A stretch of DNA of 64,000 nucleotides from Apium graveolens (taxonomy: Eukaryota; Streptophyta; Magnoliopsida; Apiales; Apiaceae). Positions 13,101 to 22,731 of this stretch are shown here, in pieces. A program made the translations under genes and the position numbers. Position 1 is the first letter of the stretch. Each line of letters starts with the position of its first letter. The stretch spans positions 296,049,957-296,113,956 of the forward strand of contig NC_133650.1 in assembly GCF_009905375.1 (NCBI RefSeq). The letters run 5' to 3'. A model generated the notes under the pieces. It saw only the letters and a program-made list of their open reading frames with translations. It ran no database searches and had not been told where the DNA came from.

Positions 13101-14870
13101 GGTTTGCTGCGAATTAATCATTTTGATCGAATTATCTTAGTCTTTAATTTTCTTTTGCTAAGAAATCTTTAATTTTTTTGATAATGCTATAGTGCAAGAA
13201 TCAAATACGATTTTTTTGCCAGATTATTGCTGAAGGCATAAAGATTTTAAAACCCCAGCCTTGGAAACACATCCAACAAAATGGTGAACCAGCTAAAGGG
13301 TTCAAGCAAACTTCTGAGGCATATGGTGGGATTAATTTTGAATTTGATATGGTTATATGCGAGGATGATGTTGATGATGCAATGACCAAGTGGGTAATTG
13401 AAAATGTGAAATTCTCTGTCAAGCAGCCGGTAATAAGATGGACATATTAGCAGCTTTATGTCCATTATTTCTATCCTGTATAAATAAGTGTTGATAATTT
13501 ACCTTGTAGTTTGAGGCGGTCGTGACAAAGGATGAGCTGCAAAACCTTACTCTTTTGTGCAAGTCTGAAGTTGATTCTATGGGTCGGATAACTGTTGGTA
13601 TCTTGCGGGTACTTAAGCTGGAAGGTTCTGTTGGCCAGGCAGCAATTACTCAATTAAACAACCTCGGTATTTTCTTCATCTTGTTGATAGTTTATCATTA
13701 AATGTAATTTGATCAAGATTTTATCTATAGGGATAGGACTAGGAAAACGGGGGAGTGGAAAGATTATTTTGAAGCTGCAATCAGACTTTGCAGATTGACT
13801 AGGAAAGTGATACTAGAAATTCAGAAGTAATAGCCGGATTATATCCAATCTGTAAACTTATAATACTAAGCTGAACTTGAGACTTGAGTTCTCGAAGGTA
13901 GAGATGAATCAATCAAAACATTGATTTTTACCAGGGTATCCCTATTAGTATGTCCATTGAATATAAACTCAAGAACATACCTTCGGAGGTAAGGATGGTA
14001 GTTTAACCAAAAATTGTGACCTTTTAGTAGAACCTATAAACTCTTCTTTTCTCTAAGGAAGCGTAATTTTCACTTGTTAGTACAAGACACTGTTGTGTTT
14101 TGATAATATTATAAATTACAAGTTCCTGAATGAGACTAAACAATAAACATAAATTGGGGTGCTTGATTCATGGTTAATGTGCCCGGTTAACGGGAGTCGG
14201 AACCTTAAACCCAAGTGATAGTGTTTGGATTAAATTTAGTGGTGTGGAACGGGAACCCTCTAGGTGGGTAAATCAAACCCATCAGACCCCTTGGACTTCC
14301 ATTTCATTCCCATTCCCTTTAATCCCCATTTCGATAACCTTCATTCCTGTCCCGGATTCCCATTCCAATTCCCATAATGCATCCAAACTCCCCTTAAAAT
14401 ACACATAATATATACTACAATTGTTTATTTAGTTTCGTTTGGTGGAAAAGAAGTAGTATTATTTTGGATGGAGGGGTTTCTTTATTGTATATTGCAGGTC
14501 AGTATAGAATTCTCAGTTACAAACAGGTGGTTTCGTATTCAATTTGTAATTTTTTTTTTGATATCAATGAGTTGCAGGTAGCGAGGGGTTTGCCAACATT
14601 TTTGGCCCACGTAATTCAAACAGTGGCAGTACTAGAGGGAATGCTGTGGTCTCTCCATCTTCTAAAGTGGTTGGTGAAAGCAGGAATCCAGGGCTTGAAT
14701 CAACAGTTGCTTCACTCAAGGCGGCTGTGTTGGATTCTCAGGCCACATGTGCTGTTCTTACCGCTGAAATGGGTAATCCGGGAACATCTGTAGAGCATCT
14801 TGATCATATTAAACAACTCAGCTATAAACTTGAAAGCATGGAGAAATTGCTTGCTCAACTGAGACCTTAA
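4191..14870 (+). CDS. Chorein-N domain protein, UHRF1BP1/BLTP3-like bridge lipid-transfer protein
   Basis: Twenty exons join to 3,621 bases, a complete 1,206-residue protein: 4191-4302, 4393-4481, 4683-4792, 4877-4931, 5069-5148, 6810-6876, 6957-7019, 7271-7441, 7562-7655, 7799-7878, 7966-8041, 8241-8284, 8918-8985, 10351-10436, 10541-10698, 10778-12101, 12214-12500, 13223-13429, 13510-13666, 14578-14870. Phases match at every junction. The N-terminus (MESILARALEYTLGYWLKSF, then INGEALHASLGLPP) is a chorein/VPS13-type N-terminal domain; LNLKEARDF-like and SVDLLPHPDMF segments continue the family pattern, and the C-terminus ends in a probable coiled coil (about residues 1165-1206). Animal relatives UHRF1BP1/SHIP164 form hydrophobic grooves that move lipid between membranes; the plant role is inferred. 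Intron 9 begins with GC instead of GT. Introns 5, 12 and 19 hold small transposons. Confidence 0.9.
5394..5629. mobile_element. Stowaway-type MITE in intron 5 of the chorein-domain gene
   Basis: A 236-base element begins CTCCCTCCGTCTTTCCAATT and ends with the inverted counterpart, ending CGGAGGGAG. The inverted arms are long: the segments near GAGAGAGTGTC and GACACTCTCTC also pair. A TA dinucleotide flanks each side (5392-5393 and 5630-5631), the Tc1/mariner target duplication. It has no coding capacity. Confidence 0.9.
5763..6181. mobile_element. PIF/Harbinger-like MITE in intron 5
   Basis: About 419 bases bounded by GGGGCGTTTGGTT and its inverted form ACCAAACGCCCC. Flanking triplets are TAA on the left and CAA on the right, an imperfect 3-base duplication, so superfamily assignment is tentative. 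The interior is AT-rich with a G run near 6030-6040 and no coding sequence. Confidence 0.65.
8353..8820. mobile_element. Small TIR element in intron 12 of the chorein-domain gene
   Basis: The ends GATGCTCGGACTCT (left) and AGAGTCTGAGCATC (right) are inverted copies with one mismatch. GC content is higher than in the surrounding intron, and the interior has short GTGTC/GACAC-rich inverted segments near both ends. A direct repeat AATTCATGC lies just outside each end (about 8340 and 8827), offset by a few bases from the inverted ends, and may be a target duplication. The superfamily is not clear. The overlapping reading frames inside are not convincing genes. Confidence 0.5.
14156..14393. mobile_element. 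Degenerate MITE, Harbinger-like, in the last intron
   Basis: The segment starts GGGGTGCTTGATTCATGG and ends with CATCCAAACTCCCC, partly inverted copies. Short CCCATTCC/GGAATGGG-like words fill the interior, as often seen in PIF/Harbinger MITEs. The flanks ATT and TTA are not a clean duplication, so this is an old copy or a weak call. Confidence 0.4.
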
Positions 14871-15417
14871 ATATAATTAGTTATTTTTTTGTTTGTACAA
14901 TTTTGTGATGAAAGAGATCCCCACACATAGGTTACCCATTCTTTTTGTTCAAAATGTATAGAATATATGCATCAGTCACAACTCACAAAGGCACCAGTTA
15001 CAGATCCAGTAAATTTTGTTGTACGGCACAATTGTAGGCATTGGATCCTAGGCGTTGGATCCTACCTGAAATGGATTATTTGTAGATATGCAAGTAATTA
15101 TTACTAGTTTGAATCTCAGGCTTTCAGCCATTTACTTCAGGGTGTTGTATATATTTTTTTTGAAGCAGTAATGCCTTTTTTTTTTCTTTGCACGATATTT
15201 TAATATAGCTTTTGATTCTGGAAATGTCTAAATGATGGAGTTATTTTAATTCTTAAGTCTGCAGTGTGCTTTTAATAATTACTTTAAGATTCCGTTAAAA
15301 TTTTATTATTATGAAACTCCTATACTTGTGTCAATTTTGAACCATAACTGGGATGGACTAAAGGGTAGCCTTATCTTCGGTATTATATTTCCATTTGGTG
15401 GCTCATAGCTCCTTACC
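14871..15417. other. Intergenic spacer with probable 3' UTR
   Basis: This 547-base AT-rich spacer follows the stop codon of the chorein-domain gene. It should contain that gene's 3' UTR and the promoter of the next gene. A short direct repeat, CATTGGATCCTAGG then CGTTGGATCCTACC, occurs near 15038-15066. No reading frame or transposon end is evident. Confidence 0.5.
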
Positions 15418-16035
15418 ATGGCTTCTTGTGTCCTTCAATTTCTCAATCCAACGCATCTTCTTCAGCCTCAGAATCAACTCTCTCCACGTGTACATATTCG
15501 AAGTTTAAGCCTCAAAATTAAATGCACGAATTCAGAAAATTCAGCCCCAGATGATTTTCCAATCCCACCTCTATACTCTGAAGACCCCGAGAGTTTCCCA
15601 ATCGAAAAACGAAGAAAATCAGAAATAATACGTGACCGGAAATCAAGCAGCGGGCTAGTAAAACCAGAGCCACCTAACTTTGAAATTGGGTGGAAAAGAA
15701 CCAAACCGATTCCACTGGAGAAACCAACTGGGTATATGATTATGGATTTTCTTGAGAAGTTGGAAGAGTTAATGGGGAAACAATACGGGTCGACTGAGTT
15801 GTTAGAGAAAGTGGGAGAAATAGTAGCGGAGAGAGTGGTAGAAGAAGCTGAAGTGCTGAGAGATGAAGGTAAAGTGGAGGATAGAATGGTTACAGAGTTA
15901 TTTAGAGTTTTGAAGTTGATGAAGATGGACTTAGCTATGGTCAAAGCTGCAGTTAAGGATGATACATTACAAGAAAGACTCGAGCAAGCCAAGGCAAGAT
16001 GCAGGCAAGCTATCCTTGTTGCCAATTCTTTTTGA
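15418..16035 (+). CDS. Probable plastid-targeted plant protein of unknown function
   Basis: An intron-free frame of 205 residues with ATG in a good plant context (ACCATGGCT). The first 35 residues are rich in Ser, Gln and hydroxylated residues and poor in acidic ones, like a chloroplast transit peptide. A Pro-rich acidic linker follows. From about residue 105 (YMIMDFLEKLEELMGKQYGS) to the end the protein is strongly helical and charged, with RMVTELFRVLKLMKMDLAMV and a C-terminal ERLEQAKARCRQAIL. I see no catalytic motif or membrane segment. I recall a conserved plant family of similar length but not its name or function, so none is given. The 224-residue antisense frame over the same bases is a shadow. 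Confidence 0.8.
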   Translation: MASCVLQFLNPTHLLQPQNQLSPRVHIRSLSLKIKCTNSENSAPDDFPIPPLYSEDPESFPIEKRRKSEIIRDRKSSSGLVKPEPPNFEIGWKRTKPIPLEKPTGYMIMDFLEKLEELMGKQYGSTELLEKVGEIVAERVVEEAEVLRDEGKVEDRMVTELFRVLKLMKMDLAMVKAAVKDDTLQERLEQAKARCRQAILVANSF

Positions 16036-18286
16036 TTTTTTTTCCAACCAGAAGTTAACCTAGTTTTTGACTCTTTTGTGCATGTTACATTTTGGTCGAG
16101 TGTAGAATAAAATTCTTGCAGTGCTATATTTTCTGTCTCCGACCACATATTGTAAACTTATCCTAGAAACCGAACCAGATTAGGATAAGTTAAAATTCTC
16201 TGTTACCTGAGGACTTGACTCTGGCGAAGCTGAATTTATCCAAAACTATACGTAAACTGACCATTACAATTTTATTTTAAACTTCTGTGTCCTACATCAG
16301 ATCTCATTTCCAATTCGTTTCAACACATCTGAATTCTGAAGTGAACTGGTTATGGCAAAAATAATTTCTGTAATGAGTAATGACAGAGCTGGCTGTTATT
16401 GCTGAATATTGCATATGTGATCTTATTAGTATATCATATGTTATTATTACTTATCAGGCCCGGCCCCGGGAATTTGGGTGCCCAGGCGAGATCTGAAAGT
16501 GGTGCCCCTGTTTTTTCACTTTTAATTTTTTACACATCTATGATTAAAAATTTTATGCTACTTGTATATGCAATAACAGATTAAAATGCATATATTAAGT
16601 TTTAATTTTCCGAACATTACAAATTTGATAAATTACATCATACAAGCCTATCCATTATTCACAGTTTTAATCTATATATTATTTTTATATAAAGTTGATA
16701 GTTATACGAAACTTAGTTTTGCGCATAAACTCTCAATTAATACTTAAGTCTATCTTTTTATCTGTAAACTAATACACATTCATGGAAGTCTTGATTGCTT
16801 CGAAATATACACATATACACTACATTAGATCAAATCAATGTCGTCTTCTCATAGCTAATTAATTACGTGTACATCATATGTTAACGGTAATAAATTATTT
16901 AGATTTTGGTCAGAATTATAATTATAACATGTTTCCTCCACTTTAATGTCTTACGCGACTTTCTAGAATTAAACTCAAAATATATTTACGTCAACATGAC
17001 TTTCTTAAAATGAACTCCGAATATATTTACACCATCCAAGTTAGAATATGTTATGAGGATTAGTTCTAATATTTTAATTACAAAACACAACTTATTAAAA
17101 TGAAATTTTTTACCAACTCTAATTTACTTCATCTCTCATGGTAACATTATAACGGTGAATTGTCCTATAATTTTTGAACAAAATATTAAAAATGCATGAT
17201 TTTATAATAATAAGTTACTACAATTGTGCTTTTTTTTTTGAAATTTAAACGGTAAACACAAGTATTTTTTGCGTTTAAAAGAAAACACATTAAGTAGTAC
17301 ATCAGTTTTGGAATTTTGTATAAACACATGTTTATATTATGTTTTTTAAGTGATAAAAAAGGTCATATTTTAATACTTGTGAGATTTTGGGTTTCCCCCC
17401 AAATTTTAAGATTAAAAGTCATTTTTCACTTGAGTCTAATAGGCATTTTCTTAATTTTTAGGCGGGTTAAATATCAAAGTAATTAATCATTTAAAGGTTA
17501 TATATCAATTTTATCATAAAGTCAAATAAAGGAATGTATTCATTTGATATTTTAATGGATTGATAATAGTGCATGAATTTTAATAGATTTTGTAAATTCA
17601 TGAATTGCTTAAATTTCACAAAAATTTGAATGTTGATTTTTTTTTTTAATTTTATGCACATTTTGATGGTTTAATTTTGGTGTATTGAATAAAATCTCAT
17701 GGATTTTATTAAATTTTATTTACTAATATTTTTTTTTCATTTTATAATATTATATATCAACTAATATCAATGTTATAGTTCGGCCAACTGGTTGCCCAGT
17801 CATGATTGTATGGGAAATACTTCGGGAAGTTAGCCAAATACGCAATTCGAGCGTTAACATATTTACATTTGCTATTTACTTGAGAGTCTCCGTCGATGAT
17901 TATGACGGTGGTTGTGGTAATAGTGGTGGTGACTACAACCACAGTGAGAATGGAAATGAAGAGAGTTATTGAGACGATGCTACGGAGTTCTGTCATCATA
18001 ATGAGTGGAGCTCAATGTAAATTGCAATATCTATACACTGAACTATAATACGTGTCGGATATATATTAAATTTTGAACGTGCTTACACGTGGAACTACAT
18101 GCAAATGCTTCCAAATTATTTTTTATCTTCTTACATCTAAAGTGTATGTTTTGAATTTGAAAATATTTTGGTGTGTTCAGGGTCTTTCCCTACACTATAG
18201 CATTTGAAATTTGAATGATGCTTGTTTGTGTATATCCGCCCAACAAATAATATTTTTTTCCCTTCTTTGTGCCGAGTAAAATGATA
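16036..18286. other. AT-rich intergenic region, possible one-ended hAT-like remnant
   Basis: About 2.2 kb of very AT-rich sequence after the plastid-protein gene. Near 16458 a GC-rich word (CAGGCCCGGCCCCGGG, then GGTGCCC) resembles the termini of plant hAT elements, but no matching inverted end was found, so it would be a remnant. A minus-strand frame at 17757-17999 has a hydrophobic, Val/Thr-rich start but no family features. Nothing else is supportable. Confidence 0.4.
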
Positions 18287-18557
18287 CTCCCTCTGTTCGG
18301 TTCATTTTTATACAGTTTCGTTTTTGAAACCTCTCTCTCAATTGTATACATTCTCAAAATAGTTAAATTTTATAATATAAAAATTGACCACATTCACTTA
18401 TATCTAGTACTTTCTTCCCATACACTTATTTTATACATATAATATTAATTAATCCCACCATTTTACTATTTTTCTTATTTTTTCATTAAATTACACTATT
18501 TTTTAACCTCCGTACCACACCCTCTATGTATACTACTCGGTGAGACGGACGAGGTAG
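18287..18557. mobile_element. Stowaway-like MITE beside CopA
   Basis: A 271-base element beginning CTCCCTCTGTTCGGTTCATT and ending GAGACGGACGAGGTAG, degenerate inverted ends of the CTCCCTCCGT type. TA lies immediately outside both ends (18285-18286 and 18558-18559). It is more diverged than the copy in intron 5 of the upstream gene. It ends only 8 bases before the CopA target duplication. Confidence 0.65.
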
Positions 18558-19386
18558 TAGATATATTTGTGTTAGGTAATGAATTACACACATAGGGGGT
18601 GAATGTGTTTTGGTGTTTTTATGCTTTTCTTGAACTATTTTGGTTTTTGAACAAAGTAAATCAAATCTTGCAGTAAGATGTGTTATAACAGAAATAATAC
18701 ATGCAACTATGAATAACACAGATTTTTCAAAACTTACTTAATTTTATATTAAAATTAATAATGTTTTGCTACAAAATTTTTAGCCTCTTTGTTGTTAAAG
18801 AGCTTAGCTTCAATCTTGAGAGAATACAAGAATTTCTGATCTAATTGTTGCAACCTAACAAAAGACCAGTGTTAACTTTATATCTCAGTTAGCTGCTGGT
18901 TTACACAGTGTATAATAAGACATGCTATTAACTTTAGTAAGCTGTCACAAGTCATTCCATTTAAGGAAAAATATATCTTCCATTTCTGGCTTAGCATATC
19001 TTTGCATATTATGCTAACTTTGATCTTCCTTTGTCAGTTAATCTTCACCCTTGATCTTGTACACTCTTCAAGCTGCTTTTTGTAGACTTGTCAATCCAAC
19101 TGGTTGAATTGTTTGTTGATTGTTAATCTTCGATATTGAACTGGTCTGCAATTTGTACTTTGAGATTTTACCTCGAGATCTCCAGTTAGGCATGTAGAGA
19201 TCTTGACATCTCGATCAGTATATTGACTTATCGAGATCTCTAATACTCCATAGTTGATTTGACTTGTAGAGGTCTCTGAGTTCTCTGTAAGAAAATTTGG
19301 CTTATCGAGATCTCTAATCTTCATATCCTCACTTTGACTTATCGATATCTCTGAGTTCTCCAGTGACATATTGACTTGTCGATAAA

Positions 19387-19705
19387 TGTAACATCCCAAA
19401 TCCGGGGTCAAGATTTGGTGTCACTAAATAATCTTTACATAAAACAAAAGAATATTCAATTAACCCCTTAAATCCGGATCGTTTACAGGTTATGGTATGA
19501 AACAAGAATCTAATCTTCCACAACTTACAACAACTAAAATACAAATAGAAATACCTTTGTACTAATTCTCTTGTCATATCCCATCCCTTGCTTTGACACT
19601 TGTTCCGGCCGTCCCTGTTTCTTTTCTCTGCCTTCTGTACCCGCGATTTTCCGGTCACTGCCATATTTTCCGGTTGGTTTCCGGCGGCCCATCTCAGTTA
19701 TTTCA

Positions 19706-19752
<47 letters not shown>

Positions 19753-21958
19753 CCCCCGTGCTGTGTGTGTATCTGTGTTTGTGTTTGTGTGTGTATCTGT
19801 GTGTGTGTGTGTTCATGTGTGTATTCATGCGTGTGTGTGGTGTGGTGTGTGTGTGTAGCTGAGAGGCTGTGATTGTGTGTCCGGTGTGGTGGTCGCCGCC
19901 TGTTAGTGGCTGTGCGACCGTGTTTATTTCCTTCCGTTTGGCGCGTGGCGCGCGTTTGTGACTCTATTGCTCTGTTTGACTATTGCTGATTGATTAAATT
20001 TTATTATTTTATTTTCTTACAGGAAATTATTGAAAAATTATTCGTGAAATAAAAAAATGAATTTCGTGCGGGAAATTATACAATTAATCGGTGAAATTTA
20101 CGTAGGATGCCCGATATAACGGGAACCCATAAATTTTATCGCCGTCGGCGATGAGCCTCGGCGAGCCGACGGTGGACTATGATGATACGATCTGAGTCCT
20201 ATGATTTAAAATACAAAATATGAATAAAATTTATAAAATGCGAATTAAAACGTAAAATAAAAATGTGAGTATTAATTGATAATTGTTTTTAATTGGTGAT
20301 TGTGGATTTGCGAATTAATATTGTGAACTGAAATTGGTGGTTGGTAATTGAATTGTAGTTGGTTTGAATTTGGTTGTGATAGATTTGACGTCGGGATGTT
20401 CGACGGGTAGGCCGATAAACAAAGGAGACGCTGCCCGATTTTCGGGAAATTAATTTCGAAAAAATACGGGAACGTACCCTGTAATTATCAGAGATGACGA
20501 ACGAGGAAATATAATTACATTACATGAACCCAAATTACGTGTCAAGACAAAATATTTTATGAATAATTGATCACCCTATTTTCCAAAATGACAGATATAC
20601 GTATTTTCCGAAAATAAATACCGAACCGAGTCTTGAAGATGCAAATCATATTTGCTATGTGTATTTCGATAATAACTATAAATACGAGATGGGATATGAA
20701 ATCGTATGGGTAGAATAGGGTAACGATTTGATGTTAAGCTTAAGCGGTTATCTGAATTAGGGTATTTCAATCCTGTAGGTTTTAGACGGAAGACCGAGAT
20801 GTGACATCGGACTAGGAACGATCTATTGATTAGACGTCGAGATCAACGAAGTTCCAACCGAAGAGTCTGAATGTTGGGATCGTATCCAGAATAAGATAGT
20901 AGTTTGACGATAAAGCCGAACATTCAAGTTGAACCAAAGTCAACTATTAATAGCGGTTAAAACTTATCGAGGCAAGTATTCCAGAACATTCTTTCAATTA
21001 CTGCAAGCATTCCCGATTTTCTTTTAAATTACTGCAATTATTTCTTCGTTCCTATTCTAAGTTCTTTTATTCTTGTTCCTGTAATTCGATTGCTCTCGTG
21101 AGCAAATACCCATTCTTTCGGGTTATTTGCGAACCCTGAGTTGGGATGTTTTAAATTCAAAATGATTTGACATCAAAATACTCCATGGGCTGGATAATGA
21201 TGATGTTTTGAGGATTAAGTGTGTCTTAATCCTGAGGACCGGGATATGACTAGTGCCTCGAAATGGGTCGTAATGCCTAGGTACCTGAATGGACCTATAC
21301 AGTTGGGTATAGATCCGCACTGAATCCTGACTGATCAGCAGGGCATAGTGCATATGTTGTTTTCTAGTGTCCAGTCTAATTTGTTGTTGATCGCCATTAA
21401 CGACATTCTCTCTCGAATGGTTTTATGATTCCAGAATCGGACAAAACCCTAATTCAGGAGATGAATCGGGGAATCGCTTATCATTTTTGGATTTAAGTTA
21501 AAGGCTGGTGACAACCAACGTTTATTCACTCAACTCAGTCAAATAAATGGAATTGTTTAAAACTGTTTTAAGATTTTGTCCGGAAGTTTTCTTTTGGTAT
21601 TAATGCTTAAAACTCAAATTATATACTTGCTGGGCATTTTTGGCTCACTCTTGCTTTGTAAATTCTTATTTCTGCCAGAAACAGATAAGGATAAAAGTGA
21701 ATAGCTTTGATTAACAGCCGAAGTTAGAAAAATCACCGCTGCGAGAGGTTGAAGATGTTAGAGGAATATGACAAGAGAATTAGTACAAAGGTATATTCAT
21801 TTATATTTTAGTTGTTGTAAGTTGTGGAAGATTAGATTATTGTTTCATACCATAACCTGTAAACGATCCGGATTCAAGGGGTTAATTGAATATTCTTTTG
21901 TTTTATGTAAAGATTGTTTAGTGACACCAAATCTTGACCCCGGATTTGGGATGTTACA
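19387..21958 (+). mobile_element. Solo-LTR-like element with 196-base inverted ends, inserted in the CopA LTR
   Basis: The 2,572-base insert starts TGTAACATCCCAAATCCGGG and ends with the exact inverted form. Inverted identity extends about 196 bases (19387-19582 against 21763-21958) with roughly six mismatches. Comparison with the uninterrupted CopA LTR at 45430-45440 fixes the insertion point. The flanks ATAAA and ATAAC are a 5-base duplication with one change, the size made by LTR-element integrase. The right part contains TATACTTGCTGGGCATTTTT followed by GCTCACTCTTGCTTT, close to the equivalent part of the TekG LTR (near 52030 on the minus strand), so I read it as derived from a Tekay/Del-type LTR. 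Ordinary LTRs lack such long inverted ends. Confidence 0.7.
19711..19858. repeat. Microsatellite: (TA)n followed by TG-rich repeat
   Basis: Fifteen TA units (19711-19740) are followed by CATATACATATA and then a TG/TGTA-rich stretch to about 19858, all inside the solo-LTR-like element. The overlapping reading frames here are produced by the repeat. Confidence 0.9.
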
Positions 21959-22240
21959 ATAACTCAGAGTTCTCTAGTCAAATTTGACTTGTCGATAACT
22001 CAGAGTTCTCTAGTGAATTTTTGGCTTGTCGATATCTCTGAGTTCTCTAGTGAAATTTGACTTGTCGATAACTCAGAGTTCTCTAATGAATGTTGACTTG
22101 TCAATAACTCTGAGTTCTCTAGTGAAGAATTGACTTGTCGATATCTCCAATCTTCATGTCTTCATTTTGACTTGTCGATATCTCTGAGTTCTCTAGTAGC
22201 TTTTCTGAGTTCTCTATAGGTCATATGGAGTTCTCGAGTG
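21959..22240. repeat. Tandem degenerate repeats with CGATA core in CopA LTR
   Basis: About eight units of roughly 30-35 bases carry a GACTTGTCGATA word followed by CTCAGAGTTCTCTAGTGAA-like sequence. The same array lies in the other LTR at about 45420-45680. The array begins before the solo-LTR-like insert, with related CTTATCGAGATCTC words at 19200-19385. The word is half of the palindrome seen in the array at 27660-28230. Confidence 0.85.
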
Positions 22241-22731
22241 ACTTCTCTATAACACTAAATCTGTGACTTGTAGAGATCTTGACTTAGAAATTTTTTCCCA
22301 AAACAGATTTATTCAACTCCAAGTTTCTTCATAATTTTTCTGAGGCATGATCTTCTTAATCTTCTTCCAGATAGAATTCCTAGGCCTGATACTGTTTTAA
22401 GAATTCTTAGGCTTAATACTGTTTTAAGAAAAAGACTCCAGTCTGCTCCTTTGACATTTTTACAGACTTTAAATGTTATAAGTACCAAATGCAAATTAAG
22501 ATTATAATACAACTTACTTAGGGTTGTCAATTTGACTTAGTCTTGTTATTGTACATGCATGTCTTACACAACAATCTCCCCCAATTTGTGAGAAGATTGC
22601 TTAACACAAATTCATGTCTGTTAACAAGACTAACCCCAAGTTAAACGGGAAAATGGGACTAATACATAAGATTGACATTATTACAGATTTTATACATTAG
22701 AAGATTTATAGAGTCTAAATGATTACAAGCA

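Larger units (their letters stand above)
18570..22573 (-). repeat. CopA 3' LTR, interrupted by a solo-LTR-like element
   Basis: On the plus strand it reads TGTTAGGTAATGAATTACAC at its left end and CTTACACAACA at its right end. It matches 44621-46731 along its length apart from insertions specific to each copy. Removing the 2.57-kb insert (19387-21958) leaves about 1.43 kb. The purine-rich tract lies just right of 22573, which fixes this copy as the 3' LTR of a minus-strand element. Confidence 0.93.

Noticed and set aside
15474..16148. 224-residue minus-strand frame
   Set aside because: It lies antisense to the plus-strand plastid-type gene, is Ser/Thr-rich as expected of a shadow, and has no start context or family features.
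17757..17999. 80-residue minus-strand frame with hydrophobic N-terminus
   Set aside because: The Val/Thr run comes from simple GGT/GTG-type sequence. There is no homology pattern, and the region is AT-rich intergenic DNA.
19571..19872. Three overlapping plus-strand frames with YIYIYIYI and VCVCVC content
   Set aside because: They are read from the TA/TG microsatellite inside the solo-LTR-like element.
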